64,000 nucleotides of DNA. Origin: Eremophila alpestris peregrina. Lineage: Eukaryota > Chordata > Aves > Passeriformes > Alaudidae. The notes beneath the pieces were generated by a model. That model was not told where the DNA came from and did not search any database. It worked only from the letters and a program-made list of their open reading frames with translations. The stretch lies in contig WMCF01000170.1 in the NCBI GenBank assembly GCA_009792885.1, positions 34,076 to 98,075 on the forward strand, in the 5' to 3' direction. Position 1 is the first letter of the stretch. Each line of letters opens with the position of its first letter. A program made the position numbers and the translations under genes. Below are positions 23,760 to 64,000 of the stretch, piece after piece.

Positions 23760-24830
23760 TTCTTTTAAGCTAGGTCTCAATATTTTTTATATTTTTAATT
23801 CCTATACGGATATTTATAGTTACAACTTTTCATTCATAATCATATCTACATATATGTTATATAATCTAATAATATATGTAATATTATTTATTTTTAAATT
23901 AAGTTTAATCTTTACAGATATATTTTATTGAATATTTTTATTTTTTCTGTGCTTTTTAAATTTTTGTTTGTATTTTTAATGACATTTCTACTATATTAAT
24001 TAATTAACCTAACACATCAGAACCACAATTAATTAGAACTGAATTAGCCTGTTTTTTAAAGAGCTAATGATTTAATTTTTATTTTAAAATATTGGTATAT
24101 TTTCTCTTTGTATGTTTTTTGTTTGGATTTTTTGTTGTTTGTTTGTGGGGGGGCAGTTTTGTTTTGGTTTAATTTTTTTAATAAGTAATGAGGTTCAGAG
24201 AGTTACAAAATAAAATGTCTACTTTGTTTAATTGCTACCTCTGAAATACAGCGGACATCAAGTAACTGCAGGTGTTACTGTCAATGGGTAGAATGAGAAC
24301 TCTGAGGGGGTTAAAAGGAAAAAAACTGGCACCGTGGTGTTCACAGCTTTCTCCATTCAGGTTTTTTAATTTAGCAGAAAATACAGAGGTTTTGCTTAGC
24401 GCACTCTCAAATATATCCAGACATCCAGGGGACATGGATGTCAGTTTTCAACTTCTTTTTTTTCCAACAGCTTAACTTCCCCATACACAGGGTAAGAAAG
24501 AGTAAGGAAAAAAGAAGAAAAACAGGGAGCAAAGAAAACATTAAAAATAAAAAAATAAAAATATATAAAATGAAATAAGAAATAAAACAAAAATTTAAGC
24601 ATTAAATAAAGTTCAAAATAAATAAAGAATAAAGTATTAAAATAATAACTAAAAATAAAATAAATTAAATCAAATTTTAAAATTTAAATAACTTCTAAAA
24701 AGACAATCAAAAAAGAATATAAAGCATTAAAATAAACACAAGATTTAAAAGTAAATAAAAAATTTAAAAGTAAGAAAAACCAAAACCAATAAATTAAATA
24801 AAATGCTGAATTAGATAAATGCAGCTTTTA
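23760..24830. repeat. AT-rich / A-rich low-complexity DNA
   Basis: AT-rich tract (23,760-24,230), then an A-rich stretch (24,500-24,800) dominated by AAATAAA and TAAAA words on the plus strand. No gene was seen. Confidence 0.75.
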
Positions 24831-25640
24831 CCTCCTGCCATTGCATAACACAGCTCTGAGAGTATCCTGGATTATAAAGGGATAGGGAAAACAAACCCAG
24901 TGCCACCCAGAAAATAAAGTTTTCTGGACAATTCCACGGTTTACTTGGAAGCAAATTCTATTTTAGTGGGAAACTCATTTTGGATGGACATCCAAATGTT
25001 CCAAGGCAGAATAGAACGATCCCATTGTGTCCAAGGAACAGTAATTAGGCCAGGATTTAAGTTTTAATGGGATTTATGTAATGAAAAATGCTGTCAATTT
25101 AACTTCACAGAGAGATTAATTATGGCAATTCAACACTTAGCAAGTTTATCTGGGAATTTATGGTGGATATGATGCTGAACAATGCCTGATTTACCAAAAT
25201 GAACTCGGTAAACTTCCTTGGAAATGTGCCCTAAGTAGTACAAAAATTCCAACTAGGATGGAAAATTGGCATTGGCAATAAATATTCCCTTACTAAAATC
25301 AGAGAGAGAAAAACATGAAAAAAAAGAAGGAATAACATATAAACCCTTGCCTGGAAAACAAGCTCAGGAATTTCTAACATGAAAATCTTCTGGAGCAGTC
25401 AGGAATTTGGTGGAAGTTCATGGAAGGATGATTTAAAATCTGCTTCCTCTGCTCTGATTTCAAGGGGAAGTGGGAATCAAACATGTCAAGTTACTCTCAT
25501 CCAAGAATTATCTGTATTTTGTGGCAGTAACAATCCAAAGAAATGCCAGTCTTACTTGTATTTGACATCTGAAACTCTCAGCAGAGTTGAAAAGTTTCAA
25601 TTGAACAAAAGAGCCACAATTCCTTGAAGAACAAAATGCA
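24830..25640. other. Gene-free interval
   Basis: AT-rich. No exon, RNA gene or ordered repeat recognised. Confidence 0.4.
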
Positions 25641-25644
25641 ACTT

Positions 25645-25876
25645 AGCAAAAGTCAGGAACTTTATTCACAAATCCATGGAGGAGGAGGATGACACCAGGA
25701 ACACACTCCAGCTGAAAGCAATGATTTATTGTACCTGGCAGGAAATCCAACTGACAGTCTCTGGTTATGGCCAAGCAATTATTCAGGAGTCAGAGTGAGA
25801 AGTGGGAACCTTGGACTGGGATAAGGCCTTCCAGCAGCTTCGCTTCCTAGTGGCTCTCTCCTTTCTAGTCAGCTAC
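25645..25876 (-). other. Terminal exon with 3' UTR (putative minus-strand gene)
   Basis: Read on the minus strand, a long pyrimidine run ends in cttccag just before 25,876. The exon would begin GTAGCTGACTAG, so it carries only the last residues and a stop at about 25,867-25,865. Poly(A) signals AATAAA lie at 25,730-25,725 and 25,666-25,661. Confidence 0.5.
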
Positions 25877-26189
25877 CTGGAAGAGGAAAAAAAAAACAGG
25901 AATAGAGTTTCAAACCTGGGCAGGATGTCTTTGGTTCAGGCAGATTGAAGTGCAACTCCCAGGAAGCAAATTCCCAGGGGATGCATTGGGGAGCTCTGGG
26001 AATCTGGGACTGCCTGTGGGAATAAAGGGCTGGAAAAGCATCCCCAGCTGCTGGGTTTAGTACTGGGACACAGCAAGGCCTCGGCTCAGGGGCAGGATTA
26101 GAGCTGGGACTGTGGGAGAACACCTGAAACCCAGGTGAAATATCCAGCATTACACCCAGCACACTCCAGGAAACTCAGGTGGGAGAACC

Positions 26190-26268
26190 CCCCTGGATGC
26201 TCCATGTTCCTTGCTGTTGGCAGCTTTGCCAGGGCCTCCCTCAGAACACTGACCTCAGCCTGCAGCTC
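26190..26268 (-). CDS. Coiled-coil-like exon (putative minus-strand gene)
   Basis: After an acceptor tgttgtag, the minus strand reads ELQAEVSVLREALAKLP and continues with ARNMEHP. The heptad spacing of Leu, Val and Leu is typical of a short coiled coil. The downstream border is uncertain: no strong donor directly follows, and the frame stays open to a TAA near 26,099. Protein family not recognised. Confidence 0.4.
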
Positions 26269-27238
26269 CTACAACATAGGAGAATCTATGGAAATCATCC
26301 AGAAATCCATGCATTTGCAGGTATTAAGAACCAAAGCAGCAGCAAAGTGTGTGCAAGGTGCACTGCAAACTGGCAGGCCTGAGGAGACACAGGATTGATT
26401 CCAGAGGAGATGCAAGTAACCCTCAACCAGCCAGTATTTCTCTCAAGGTCTCCCCACAACCCTCTGAGGACACAAGCAGCAGTTTTTCCCTGGTGTTCCC
26501 CCTTGCCATCAGGGCAAAGACTTCTGTTCTCCTCCAACTCCATGTCTGGGAAGGAAAATAGGAACAATCTTATTCCACATACAGTCTGTGAGGGTCACTA
26601 GCTGCCAATCCACTGCTGCTTCTGAATTTCTGAGCAGTTCCTTCCCATCCTGACCTTCCCAGCACCATTCCCTGGGTGCCATGGTCAGAGACACCTACTC
26701 CATGCAGCCTAAAAAGCCACAGAAACCAAAAGAAAAGATGAAAAACGAATTCACATTTTTCTAGTCTGGGGAGAAGGAGGGAGGTCTAACATCAGTATTT
26801 ATTTTAGAACATTAGAGCAATTTTTAATGACCCTGAGTAACAATGAAGGGCAGCAGAAGCTGATAAACTCCTTTACTAACTTATTAGCAGCAGAGAAATT
26901 TAGTATTAAGTTTAGTTAGGATCAAGTTTTGCTGCCAAAAATTGAGTAGGTGCCATGTTGGTATTAGTGCTTTTAACCTTCTGACATTAGAGGGTATTTG
27001 TACCACCAATTCCTTGTTGAGGCAGCTTATTTAAAAAAAAAAATTCTACAATAAAGTTGACCAAAAAAGAGACTCTCAAAATCAAGATATAAAACTCACA
27101 GCTATTAAAAAAAATGGTTTTGGTGTGTTTAACTTGCCTGCCCCTCATGTTTACAGTCCTTACTGTTTTTTTGTTTTTGTTTTTTTTTACAAAGTTCATG
27201 ACTAAAACGTTGCAGGAAGCTAAAAAAAACCCGCAGAC

Positions 27239-27538
27239 TGTCACACTGCTACACAAAAGAACAGCACGACACAGCAATCATGAGGGAAAATAAAAAGATA
27301 TTTATTAAAAATCAGGGTTATTATATACAGAAAAGGGAAAAGGTTCTAATTGGGTGAGAAAATTCCCACCTCTACACACACACTAGCTAATACACATGCT
27401 TGTCAAGGAAATCCATCCCACTAAGAATGTAAACATCCAAGCTGGTTAGAAAACAACACCTGTTATTTACATGAAAACCCATGGGAAAACTGACTCTAAA
27501 CTACAACTTATCAGAGGGCTTAAAAATTCAGGGTGACA
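27239..27538 (-). mobile_element. Solo LTR with perfect 6-bp target duplication
   Basis: A 300-bp element with terminal inverted repeat TGTCAC...GTGACA, flanked on both sides by GCAGAC (27,233-27,238 and 27,539-27,544). On the minus strand it has a TATA-like TATATAA near 27,330-27,322 and AATAAA at 27,306-27,301. A 6-bp duplication is the signature of alpha/betaretrovirus-like (ERVK-type) integrase. It is a recombination product that has lost all internal genes. The intact duplication suggests a fairly young insertion. It falls inside the putative minus-strand unit. Confidence 0.88.
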
Positions 27539-29219
27539 GCAGACAAAGCTACACATTTTCCCAAGTACCCTGAGTGTGGAACTGTGTCAGCAATAAGTGT
27601 TGGCTCCCTCTGCCCAGCCCACAGCAGGCTCCAGCTGCTCCCCATGGTGGGTAGCAAGGGATTCGCTCATTTGAAACTGTTCATGTTGGTGGCCTGCAAT
27701 GGAGCACAAAAAAGTTTGAAATATGTGATACTCGTTGTGAACAGCGATTGAGATCTGCAGGGGAACTCCCTCACTCAGGATGGGACGCTCTGCCACAGAT
27801 TTAATCCGTCTGCATCTGAAAGAAAGTTAGGACAAAAGTCAAACTGCTGCAGGATGACTTAGCAGCTCCAGATGTCTCATGTCAAGCTACAGATACCATC
27901 TAGAGCCCAACTACACCCTACACTACAAATGTCAAGTCCTTGGGCCTTGTCTTATTACACCTACACCATGCAAGGCAGCAGGGCAGAGCACCTCTGGGCC
28001 AAATACAGACACCTGAGACGGGACGCAACAGGGAGAGAAAACTCTCAGCCAGAAGAGTGACCGCAAGGAGTGAGAGAACGCTGAATGAGATGGCCGAGGC
28101 GAGACCAATGGTGAGCCGACTGGGCTCAGAGAGCCCGGGAGGAAGGAGATGCTAACAGGATGACTTATTCCAAGACAGATGCCCAAGACTCCTACGGTCA
28201 GAATCTTCTACCTGGCTTCGCATTCCTACAAGCCCTAACCCTCCATAATGGATCGCAGGGGTTCACAGCTATGCATAACAGCTCAGAACAAGACCTTAAA
28301 AGACGCGGGACTGGATGCTTTTAAGGAGAGATGCGATCCCGATACATGTCTGAGCATCCGAGTCAAATGTTGGACAGTATGGGCGCCTGGCCGAGGAATA
28401 GGGAGATGCTAAGAACAACGCCCAGCCTTTCCAACAGGCCCCACAAAGGCCTAAGGCAAAAGACGTGCCACATGAGACACCCAAAAGACACAGAATACAC
28501 GACAAACAAGTGGCACAACACGCAATGGGACTGCTCTGGTCTCCTTAGCATTGCGAGACTTTCCCTCGATGTGGCCTAAGGGCTGCAGCTCAGGCTTCCC
28601 CGTCTCCAAAGCTGGCTCAAAACCCCCTCCCAGCCAGTCCCAACCCGGCACCCCACTTTCATCTGCTCTGTGGGTTGTAGCCCTCCACTTATCTCTCGGA
28701 CATCTGGGGATGAGAATCCATGTCGGGAGCAAAGGAAGGCCACCTCGCCCTGTGGGAGTTTCCTGCCGTCACCAGGCTACTGTCTCTTGGTCAGCTGCCA
28801 TGAAGAAAATCAAATATCAAAGAATGATCTTATCAGCATTGGCCTAAAACAGGCAATTCTGCTACACATCATCTCCTAAGAATTCCCAGATCCTCAGGGA
28901 CCAAGCTTCGGCTGCGCTTGGGGACTGACACTTGCAGAGCCCAACTCTTTGCGGCATTATTGGCACTGTGCCCACCCACCACGGCCTCCATCAGAGGTGG
29001 GAACATCCAGAGTTGTGGTGGGATAGGTATCCCAGGGTGGGCATCTCCCAGTTATCCCCAACCCTCTGGACCCTGTGCCCCTACTATCAGTTCCTGCCCA
29101 GTCCTAGCTTTAGGGTTACTGCCTGCACCTGTCAGGGGTTCTGGCATTGTCCTGCATTAGGGTTACTGCCTGCAGCTGCTCTCATGGAAACGGGGGTGTT
29201 GGTGGTGGTGCATTTTAGG

Positions 29220-29620
29220 GTTTGGGCTGGTACACCTGTACTCTAATTTGTATCCTAGGCTGTACCCCTTATTTTCTCTGTATGCTCTCTAACCCTTGAA
29301 CCCTTTACCCCTCAAGGCTTCCCTCAGCCTCTCTAAGTCACTGTCAAGCCCCCCTACTATTTGTTCCTCTGCTTTCAGCCTCTATTTTGCTGTTCCTGGC
29401 CCTGGCTTCTATGTGTCATCCCGAGCCCCTGCTTTGTTGTTCAAGGTGCCTTTCCACCTCTTAGTTGCTTAGCTGCTGTTTAAGATAAGAGCTAGGGAAA
29501 GCGTGAGAGCTAGTGCACCTCTACTCTACCTTATATCCTAACCTGTACCCCTTAGTTTCACTGTGTGCCCTCTAGCCCTACACTCTTCTCTCTCTCAACC
29601 TGTACATGCCACCTCCAAGC
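29220..29620. repeat. Two diverged copies of an approximately 100-bp module
   Basis: About 29,238-29,320 and 29,518-29,605 share a series of words in order: 'tactct', 'tatcct', 'ctgtacccctta', 'ttt(c)tctgt', 'tgc(t/c)ctcta', 'accct'. This is an old local duplication with a spacing of about 275 bp inside the first intron of the putative minus-strand unit. Confidence 0.55.
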
Positions 29621-29679
29621 CCCACTGCGTAACACTGCCCCTCTTTTGCTGCCCTGCCACCCCTGAACGTTGTCCTTAC

Positions 29680-29750
29680 CTTTTTTCCTCTGGCGGTGTC
29701 CTCTTCTGAACTCTTTGATGACACCCAACTCTCCAGCTTGCTGGCACCAC
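29680..29750 (-). other. First exon of putative minus-strand transcript
   Basis: Starts about 25-30 bases downstream of a TATA box and ends at a strong donor (AAAAAAG|gtaaggac, junction at 29,680). It contains no obvious protein start that continues into the next candidate exon. Confidence 0.45.
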
Positions 29751-29754
29751 AGCG

Positions 29755-30280
29755 CCCAGGGCCGGGACGACCATTTTTATATCGCCGGGAGGGGCGTGGC
29801 CGGGCGCGGGGTACAGTGACGCGGAGGGCGGTGCGAGACGCAGCGGTGGGCGGTGCATAGTAACGACAGGATGACGCCAGAGGGCGGGGCGAGAGGAGGA
29901 GCCGGGGTGGGGACAGGGGTGGCGGGGGCAGGGTCCGTGTGAGGGGTGGGCCTTAGGCTGAGAGATACGTACTGCTGCGTGGGGGAGGGAGCGGTGGGGA
30001 CGGCACGGAGGAGGGTTCTCTCACAGCAGGGTAGGGCAAGGTAGGGGCGCGGCGGGCCGCGGGTGGTACGGAAACCTTCTCGCCGCTGCCTGTCGGCGGC
30101 CGCCCGGATTCCACCCGCCCGCGGCGCCCCTGTGAGCCCACAGGCCGTATCTGCACGCCTGGAAACGCCGCGGAACATCGCGCAGAGCGGTGCCGGCCTC
30201 CAGGCAGCCGAACAGACGGAGAGGGTCCTTCCTTTCCCGCCCTTTTGCGTCCCTCCCCAAGCTGCACGCGCGCTCTGTCG
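29755..30280. promoter_or_regulatory. CpG island
   Basis: Dense CpG, high G+C sequence upstream of the minus-strand TATA box. No coding exon is supported within it. Confidence 0.7.
29774..29782 (-). promoter_or_regulatory. TATA box in a CpG island (minus strand)
   Basis: The minus strand reads GGCGATATAAAAATGG inside G+C-rich DNA (CpG island about 29,755-30,280), with a spliceable first exon at the proper distance. TATA plus CpG island is a good core promoter. It points away from SYNJ1. Confidence 0.55.
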
Positions 30281-30479
30281 CCATCCTTGGAAGATTAGCA
30301 ATTTTTAGTTCACTAGTTATTCCCATCTGGAGCATTAATTAGGGTGCCGATATACGAGATATAAAAAGAAGAAAACCAATTGATGCAGCAGTAGAAAAAG
30401 GGAAGGCTCCCTAGGAATAAGTTGGGGTTTTATTTTGTTTTGTTTTAATTTCAAAGTTTTTTTTACTCCCGGGGAGTCT

Positions 30480-30625
30480 GCCATTTTCTATTGCTGCTTT
30501 TTAAATTTAAACTAAAGAGAAAAATCTTTATTTCTCGATTAAAGTTAGAAATAAAGTGAGAAAGAAACAGAAATAGAGAAACACAGAACTAAAGTGAGAT
30601 ACAGAGAACTAAAGTGAGAAGGTGA
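30480..30625. repeat. AGAACTAAAGTGAGA short tandem repeat
   Basis: Diverged tandem words 'aataaagtgaga', 'aactaaagtgaga' and 'aactaaagtgaga' at about 30,550-30,620, within a purine-rich stretch between two CpG islands. Confidence 0.65.
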
Positions 30626-30899
30626 CACTCATCCACGACGCACAGCTTCTTCAGCTTACACACAAACCCTCCTTCACGCTCAGCTCAACCGCTCCGATAC
30701 TCCGTGGCCCCGACGGGCCATCGGCACACATTTGCAGCAGTCCACGGGAACACAGTTCCCAGGAGCCCCCCAAAAAATCCTTCTGCCTGACAAAACCCCG
30801 GCCCCCCCAGCACGGTCTGCACCCAAACCTTGGTCATGAACATAGCCTCGCAGACCGGACAGGACCAAGGCAAAAAAAAAACACCAGCTGGGAGCGAAA

Positions 30900-31130
30900 A
30901 AAAAGAACCCCACCAGGGGCGGTACCCGCGGGGACTGTGGGGACGATGGAGCGCGTGGGTGCCCGGGACAGACGCGCTGCGTTTTCGCCCCTGCCCATGC
31001 CCGTGTCCGCCAGAGCCCGCCCCGCGGCGCTGAACGCGGAGGTCGCTCTCCTTCGGGCGTCCTGTTCCTGCCGTGCCGGAGGCAGCTGCGCCAGGAACGT
31101 GCCCAGGGAAAATCCCCTTGGCTCGGGCAG
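30900..31130. promoter_or_regulatory. CpG-rich block
   Basis: G+C-rich with many CpGs, between the minus-strand promoter island and the CR1 fragment. No exon is assigned. It may be a further part of a shared promoter region or a retroelement leader. Confidence 0.4.
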
Positions 31131-31194
31131 CTGTGGAGTCTGCTTCCGAAACTCTTCACTAAGACCAGGTTAAGCCACACGAGCGGCTGAGGGT

Positions 31195-31562
31195 ACTGGG
31201 CTTGTTCCGCTGGAGAAGAGATTGAGCTGAGAACTCTTTAGCGGTCCGCAGCTTCCTCCCGAGGGCCAGCTCTGATCTCTGCTCTCTGACCAGTGATAGG
31301 ACACAGGGAACGGCTGGAGCACTGTCAAGGGAGGGGGTTAGGCTGAGCATCAGGAAAGGTTCTTCCCCCAGAGGGTGCTGGGCACTGCCCAGGCTCCCCG
31401 GGGAATGGGCACGGTTCCGAGACTGCCCGAGCTCCAGGAGCGCTTGGACTGCGCTGTCAGGGATGCACGGGTTGCGATTGTTGAGGTGTCTGTGCAGGGA
31501 CAGGGGCTGGACCCGATGATTCGTGTGGGTCCCCTCCAACTCGGGATACTGCACAGTTCTAT
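31195..31562 (+). mobile_element. CR1 LINE 3' fragment
   Basis: Carries the CR1 3' order: the 'tccgctggagaagag' motif, 'gataggac', 'ggctgagcatcaggaaaggttcttccccca', 'gggcactg', 'ctccaggagcg', then 'gtgtgggtcccctccaactcggga' and a degenerate terminal 'attct' end. It is 5'-truncated, as nearly all avian CR1 copies are, and has no intact reverse transcriptase. Confidence 0.75.
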
Positions 31563-31779
31563 TCCGTAACTGCTGTTAGGAAGACGCCGGCTTGAGCCGG
31601 CTCCCACCCGACGCGAGGTGCTGTGGGTATCGCAGCGCGCTGACTCAGACGTGGCTCAGTCAGCACGGCTGTTCCTAAGCCTGTTCCTTCGGTTTCGCTC
31701 CTCGTGATAATCCCGCAGCGACACTTACGGCTGGCTGGGATCAACATACAGCTCGGTTTGTTTAAAGCTCAGCTCCGTC

Positions 31780-32170
31780 CCACCTCGGCCCAGCCCCTGC
31801 CCCCCAGTTCCCTCCCTTCCGGGGCGGGCGGCGCAGTGCGGAAGGACGCGGGGCCGGGAGGAAGCGGATCCCGTCGGCTCCGCGGCAGCGGGCGGGGCGG
31901 GCGAACGGTGAGCGCGGCGGTACCGGGCTGGGGCTCCGGGGGGCTCCTACGGGCTCGGGCGCCAGGCGAGATGGGGCGGGCGCTGCCTGGCGTGTCCCGC
32001 TGCGTTGTGTGGGAGTGCGGGGAGGAGCCCTGCGGCTTGGCCGTGCCCTCAGCCCGCCCGGGCGCGGAGGGGTCGGGGAGAGGCCGGAGCCGGCAGTGCG
32101 TATCCGCTCCGGAGGTCAGGCAGCTGCCGGGAAGGGAGGGCAGAAAGCCCCGCTCCGGAGCAATCCTCCT
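31780..32170 (+). promoter_or_regulatory. SYNJ1: SYNJ1 CpG-island promoter and noncoding first exon
   Basis: G+C-rich, TATA-less region with GC boxes (ggcggggcggg at about 31,890-31,900). A strong donor (GAACG|gtgagc) ends a likely 5' UTR exon at 31,907. The next exon carries the start codon at 33,213. Transcription start not determined. The long open frame across this island (31,704-32,372) is a composition artefact. Confidence 0.7.
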
Positions 32171-32639
32171 TCGCTGCGTTTTTCCGAGCCTTAGCACGGA
32201 AAATTTGGCTGCTCTCGCATTTGTTTATGGTTTGCTGCAGTGGGAGAGTTTTGTGGGGTTTTTTTTAAGATCTGCTGTGTGGCTGGCGGGCAGCGTCACT
32301 AGTACGACACTGCGATGTTTCAGCCGCCATAGGGCAGGGTTTAAATCCAAATCAAACCCTGCTTTCATTTAAACAAAACAAAAAAAAACAAAAAGGGGGG
32401 GAAATGCCGAAAATAGGTTGACATTTTTATACGTCGAATGCCTTTAAAATGTCTTGACGGCTTCAGTGTTTGAAATATACTGTCCTTTTGTACAAGGTCA
32501 GAATTAGTAAAATAGATCTAAAACCTCTAAAAGAGGCTGTTCCTCTGCTTTTGGCACTAGTTTACCATTAGGGTGGTTGCTGCTCTTCCATATTGCTGGT
32601 AGCTGGTAAACATTTTTTATTTCCCTGAGAAGAAATCCT

Positions 32640-32915
32640 GTTTATTAAGTACTGGGAAAGAAATTGCTTTAAACTAAAAGAGAGTAGGATTAGATTTAGG
32701 TGTGTTCCCTGAGAAAGTGGGGAGACCCTGGTACGGGGTGCCTAGGGAAGCTGTGGCTGCCCCTGGATCCCTGGAACTGTCCAAGGCCAGGTTGGACGGG
32801 GCTTGGGGTAACCTGGGATGTAGGAATGTGTCCCTGCCCATGGCAGGGGGTGGAACTGGATGAACTTTAAGGTCCCTTCCAATACAAATCAGTCTGGGAT
32901 TCTGTAAAATTCTGG
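32640..32915 (+). mobile_element. CR1 LINE 3' fragment in SYNJ1 intron 1
   Basis: Typical CR1 3' end in plus orientation: 'aaactaaaagagagtaggattagattta', 'gaagctgtggctgcccctggatccctgg', 'ccaaggccaggttggacggggcttggg', 'ccatggcagggggtggaactggatga', ending in the terminal repeat-like 'gggattctgtaaaattctg'. Truncated at the 5' end. Confidence 0.85.
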
Positions 32916-33212
32916 TTGTCTCATGGAAGCTTTTAAATAAATCCATATTTTCAAAGGTGTTTTTCTGGGTAGTTGTGGTTTTGAAACACATTTCATCTTT
33001 AGGTAATCCCTTAATTTGTTTTGGACATAGCTAAACTAAGTCTCACGAGGTAGAATGAGGGAGCGGGATTTTGTTGTTGGTTTTCGTTGAACATGTAAAA
33101 TCCCTAGGAAAGGACGTGGGTCAAACCAGCTTTGTGGGAGGTGTCTGGAAGCACAGGGAGGTTTCATTAACATCATCTTGTGTTGGACAGAGTTGCCTGT
33201 GTTTGAGGCAAA

Positions 33213-63700
<30,488 letters not shown>

Positions 63701-64000
63701 GTAATGTAAAAATGACTGAACCTTTGTATAACAAGAGGAAATCCAGCTTTTTTAAATCTTCTTGAGTGGGTTGGATTTTTTGTCTTTGATTCTTAGTTTT
63801 TTCTGTTCTATACCGGACTGTTGCATCTTCTTTTTTTTTTTTCCTTTTGATAGCCACATACCAGTATGTTGAGTTTCAAAAGCCTTATAAAAGAAGTATC
63901 AAACTTAATTTATTTTTTGGAGGGGTATTGTTAGAGAAATGAAAATCTCCTACTGAGAGACATCTTCATTAAATGAGTTGTTTGGGAGTTTTTATGATTT

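Larger units (their letters stand above)
25645..29750 (-). other. Putative minus-strand transcription unit, unknown identity
   Basis: Four pieces line up on the minus strand. (1) A TATA box with a first exon and a good donor (29,750-29,680). (2) A candidate 41-nt exon 27,815-27,775, with acceptor tttctttcag and donor TGA|gtgagg. (3) A coiled-coil-like exon starting at 26,268. (4) A terminal exon starting at 25,876 with a stop after four codons and two AATAAA signals. I do not recognise the protein, and the phases between the pieces are not fully resolved. It could be a small coiled-coil gene or a long noncoding RNA. A solo LTR sits inside the proposed unit. The orientation is divergent from SYNJ1. 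Confidence 0.4.

Noticed and set aside
27587..27815. Whole 76-codon minus-strand frame as a coding exon
   Set aside because: It begins at a good acceptor, but a donor 41 bases in (TGA|gtgagg) is more likely to end the exon, and the rest shows no family similarity. Only the short exon is kept as a candidate.
31704..32372. 222-codon open frame over the SYNJ1 CpG island
   Set aside because: It crosses the strong donor at 31,907, has an Arg/Gly/Pro composition expected from GC-rich noncoding DNA, and the true SYNJ1 start with family sequence lies at 33,213.

Overview
This is vertebrate nuclear DNA, almost certainly from a songbird (passerine). Three things point there: 3' ends of CR1 LINEs, the interspersed repeat typical of birds; a C2H2 zinc-finger gene and a maestro-type HEAT-repeat gene that match the large multicopy families I know from passerine genomes; and the exons of SYNJ1 (synaptojanin 1), which lies on a macrochromosome in birds. 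There are no prokaryotic operons or CRISPR arrays. Everything here is eukaryotic, spliced and repeat-rich.

Layout. 1-5.8 kb is a zinc-finger cluster fragment: a piece of zinc-finger upstream sequence, a 3-kb diverged minisatellite built on CCCAGT every 10-11 bp, a second copy of the same upstream sequence, then a C2H2 zinc-finger gene with a one-base frameshift between fingers 4 and 5. 5.8-15 kb is AT-rich and has no recognisable gene apart from a probable solo LTR. 15.5-18.1 kb is a multi-exon maestro/HEAT-like (MROH family) copy that looks dead: two or three frameshifts and a lost splice acceptor. 18.1-25.6 kb is a repeat-dominated block: an LTR fragment, a gene-less CpG-rich segment, AT palindromes, a broken retroviral gag remnant and A-rich low-complexity DNA. 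25.6-29.8 kb holds a probable minus-strand transcription unit: a TATA promoter and first exon at 29.7 kb, a coiled-coil exon at 26.2 kb and a terminal exon with poly(A) signals at 25.7 kb. It is interrupted by a solo LTR with a perfect 6-bp target duplication. 29.7-32.2 kb has clustered CpG islands, the last of which is the SYNJ1 promoter.

31.8 kb to the window end is SYNJ1 on the plus strand. I could place 21 coding exons whose splice phases all agree, giving 961 uninterrupted codons: the Sac1 phosphatase domain, the inositol 5-phosphatase domain and the RRM-like domain. The proline-rich C-terminus lies beyond the window. A 24-nt in-frame microexon sits at 54,352-54,375. SYNJ1 is the only gene in the window that is clearly intact. 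It encodes the presynaptic PI(4,5)P2 phosphatase that sheds clathrin coats from endocytic vesicles.

The mammalian upstream neighbour of SYNJ1 (PAXBP1, same orientation) is not visible in the 31 kb upstream. This is either a lineage-specific insertion or rearrangement of repeat-rich sequence, or an assembly join.
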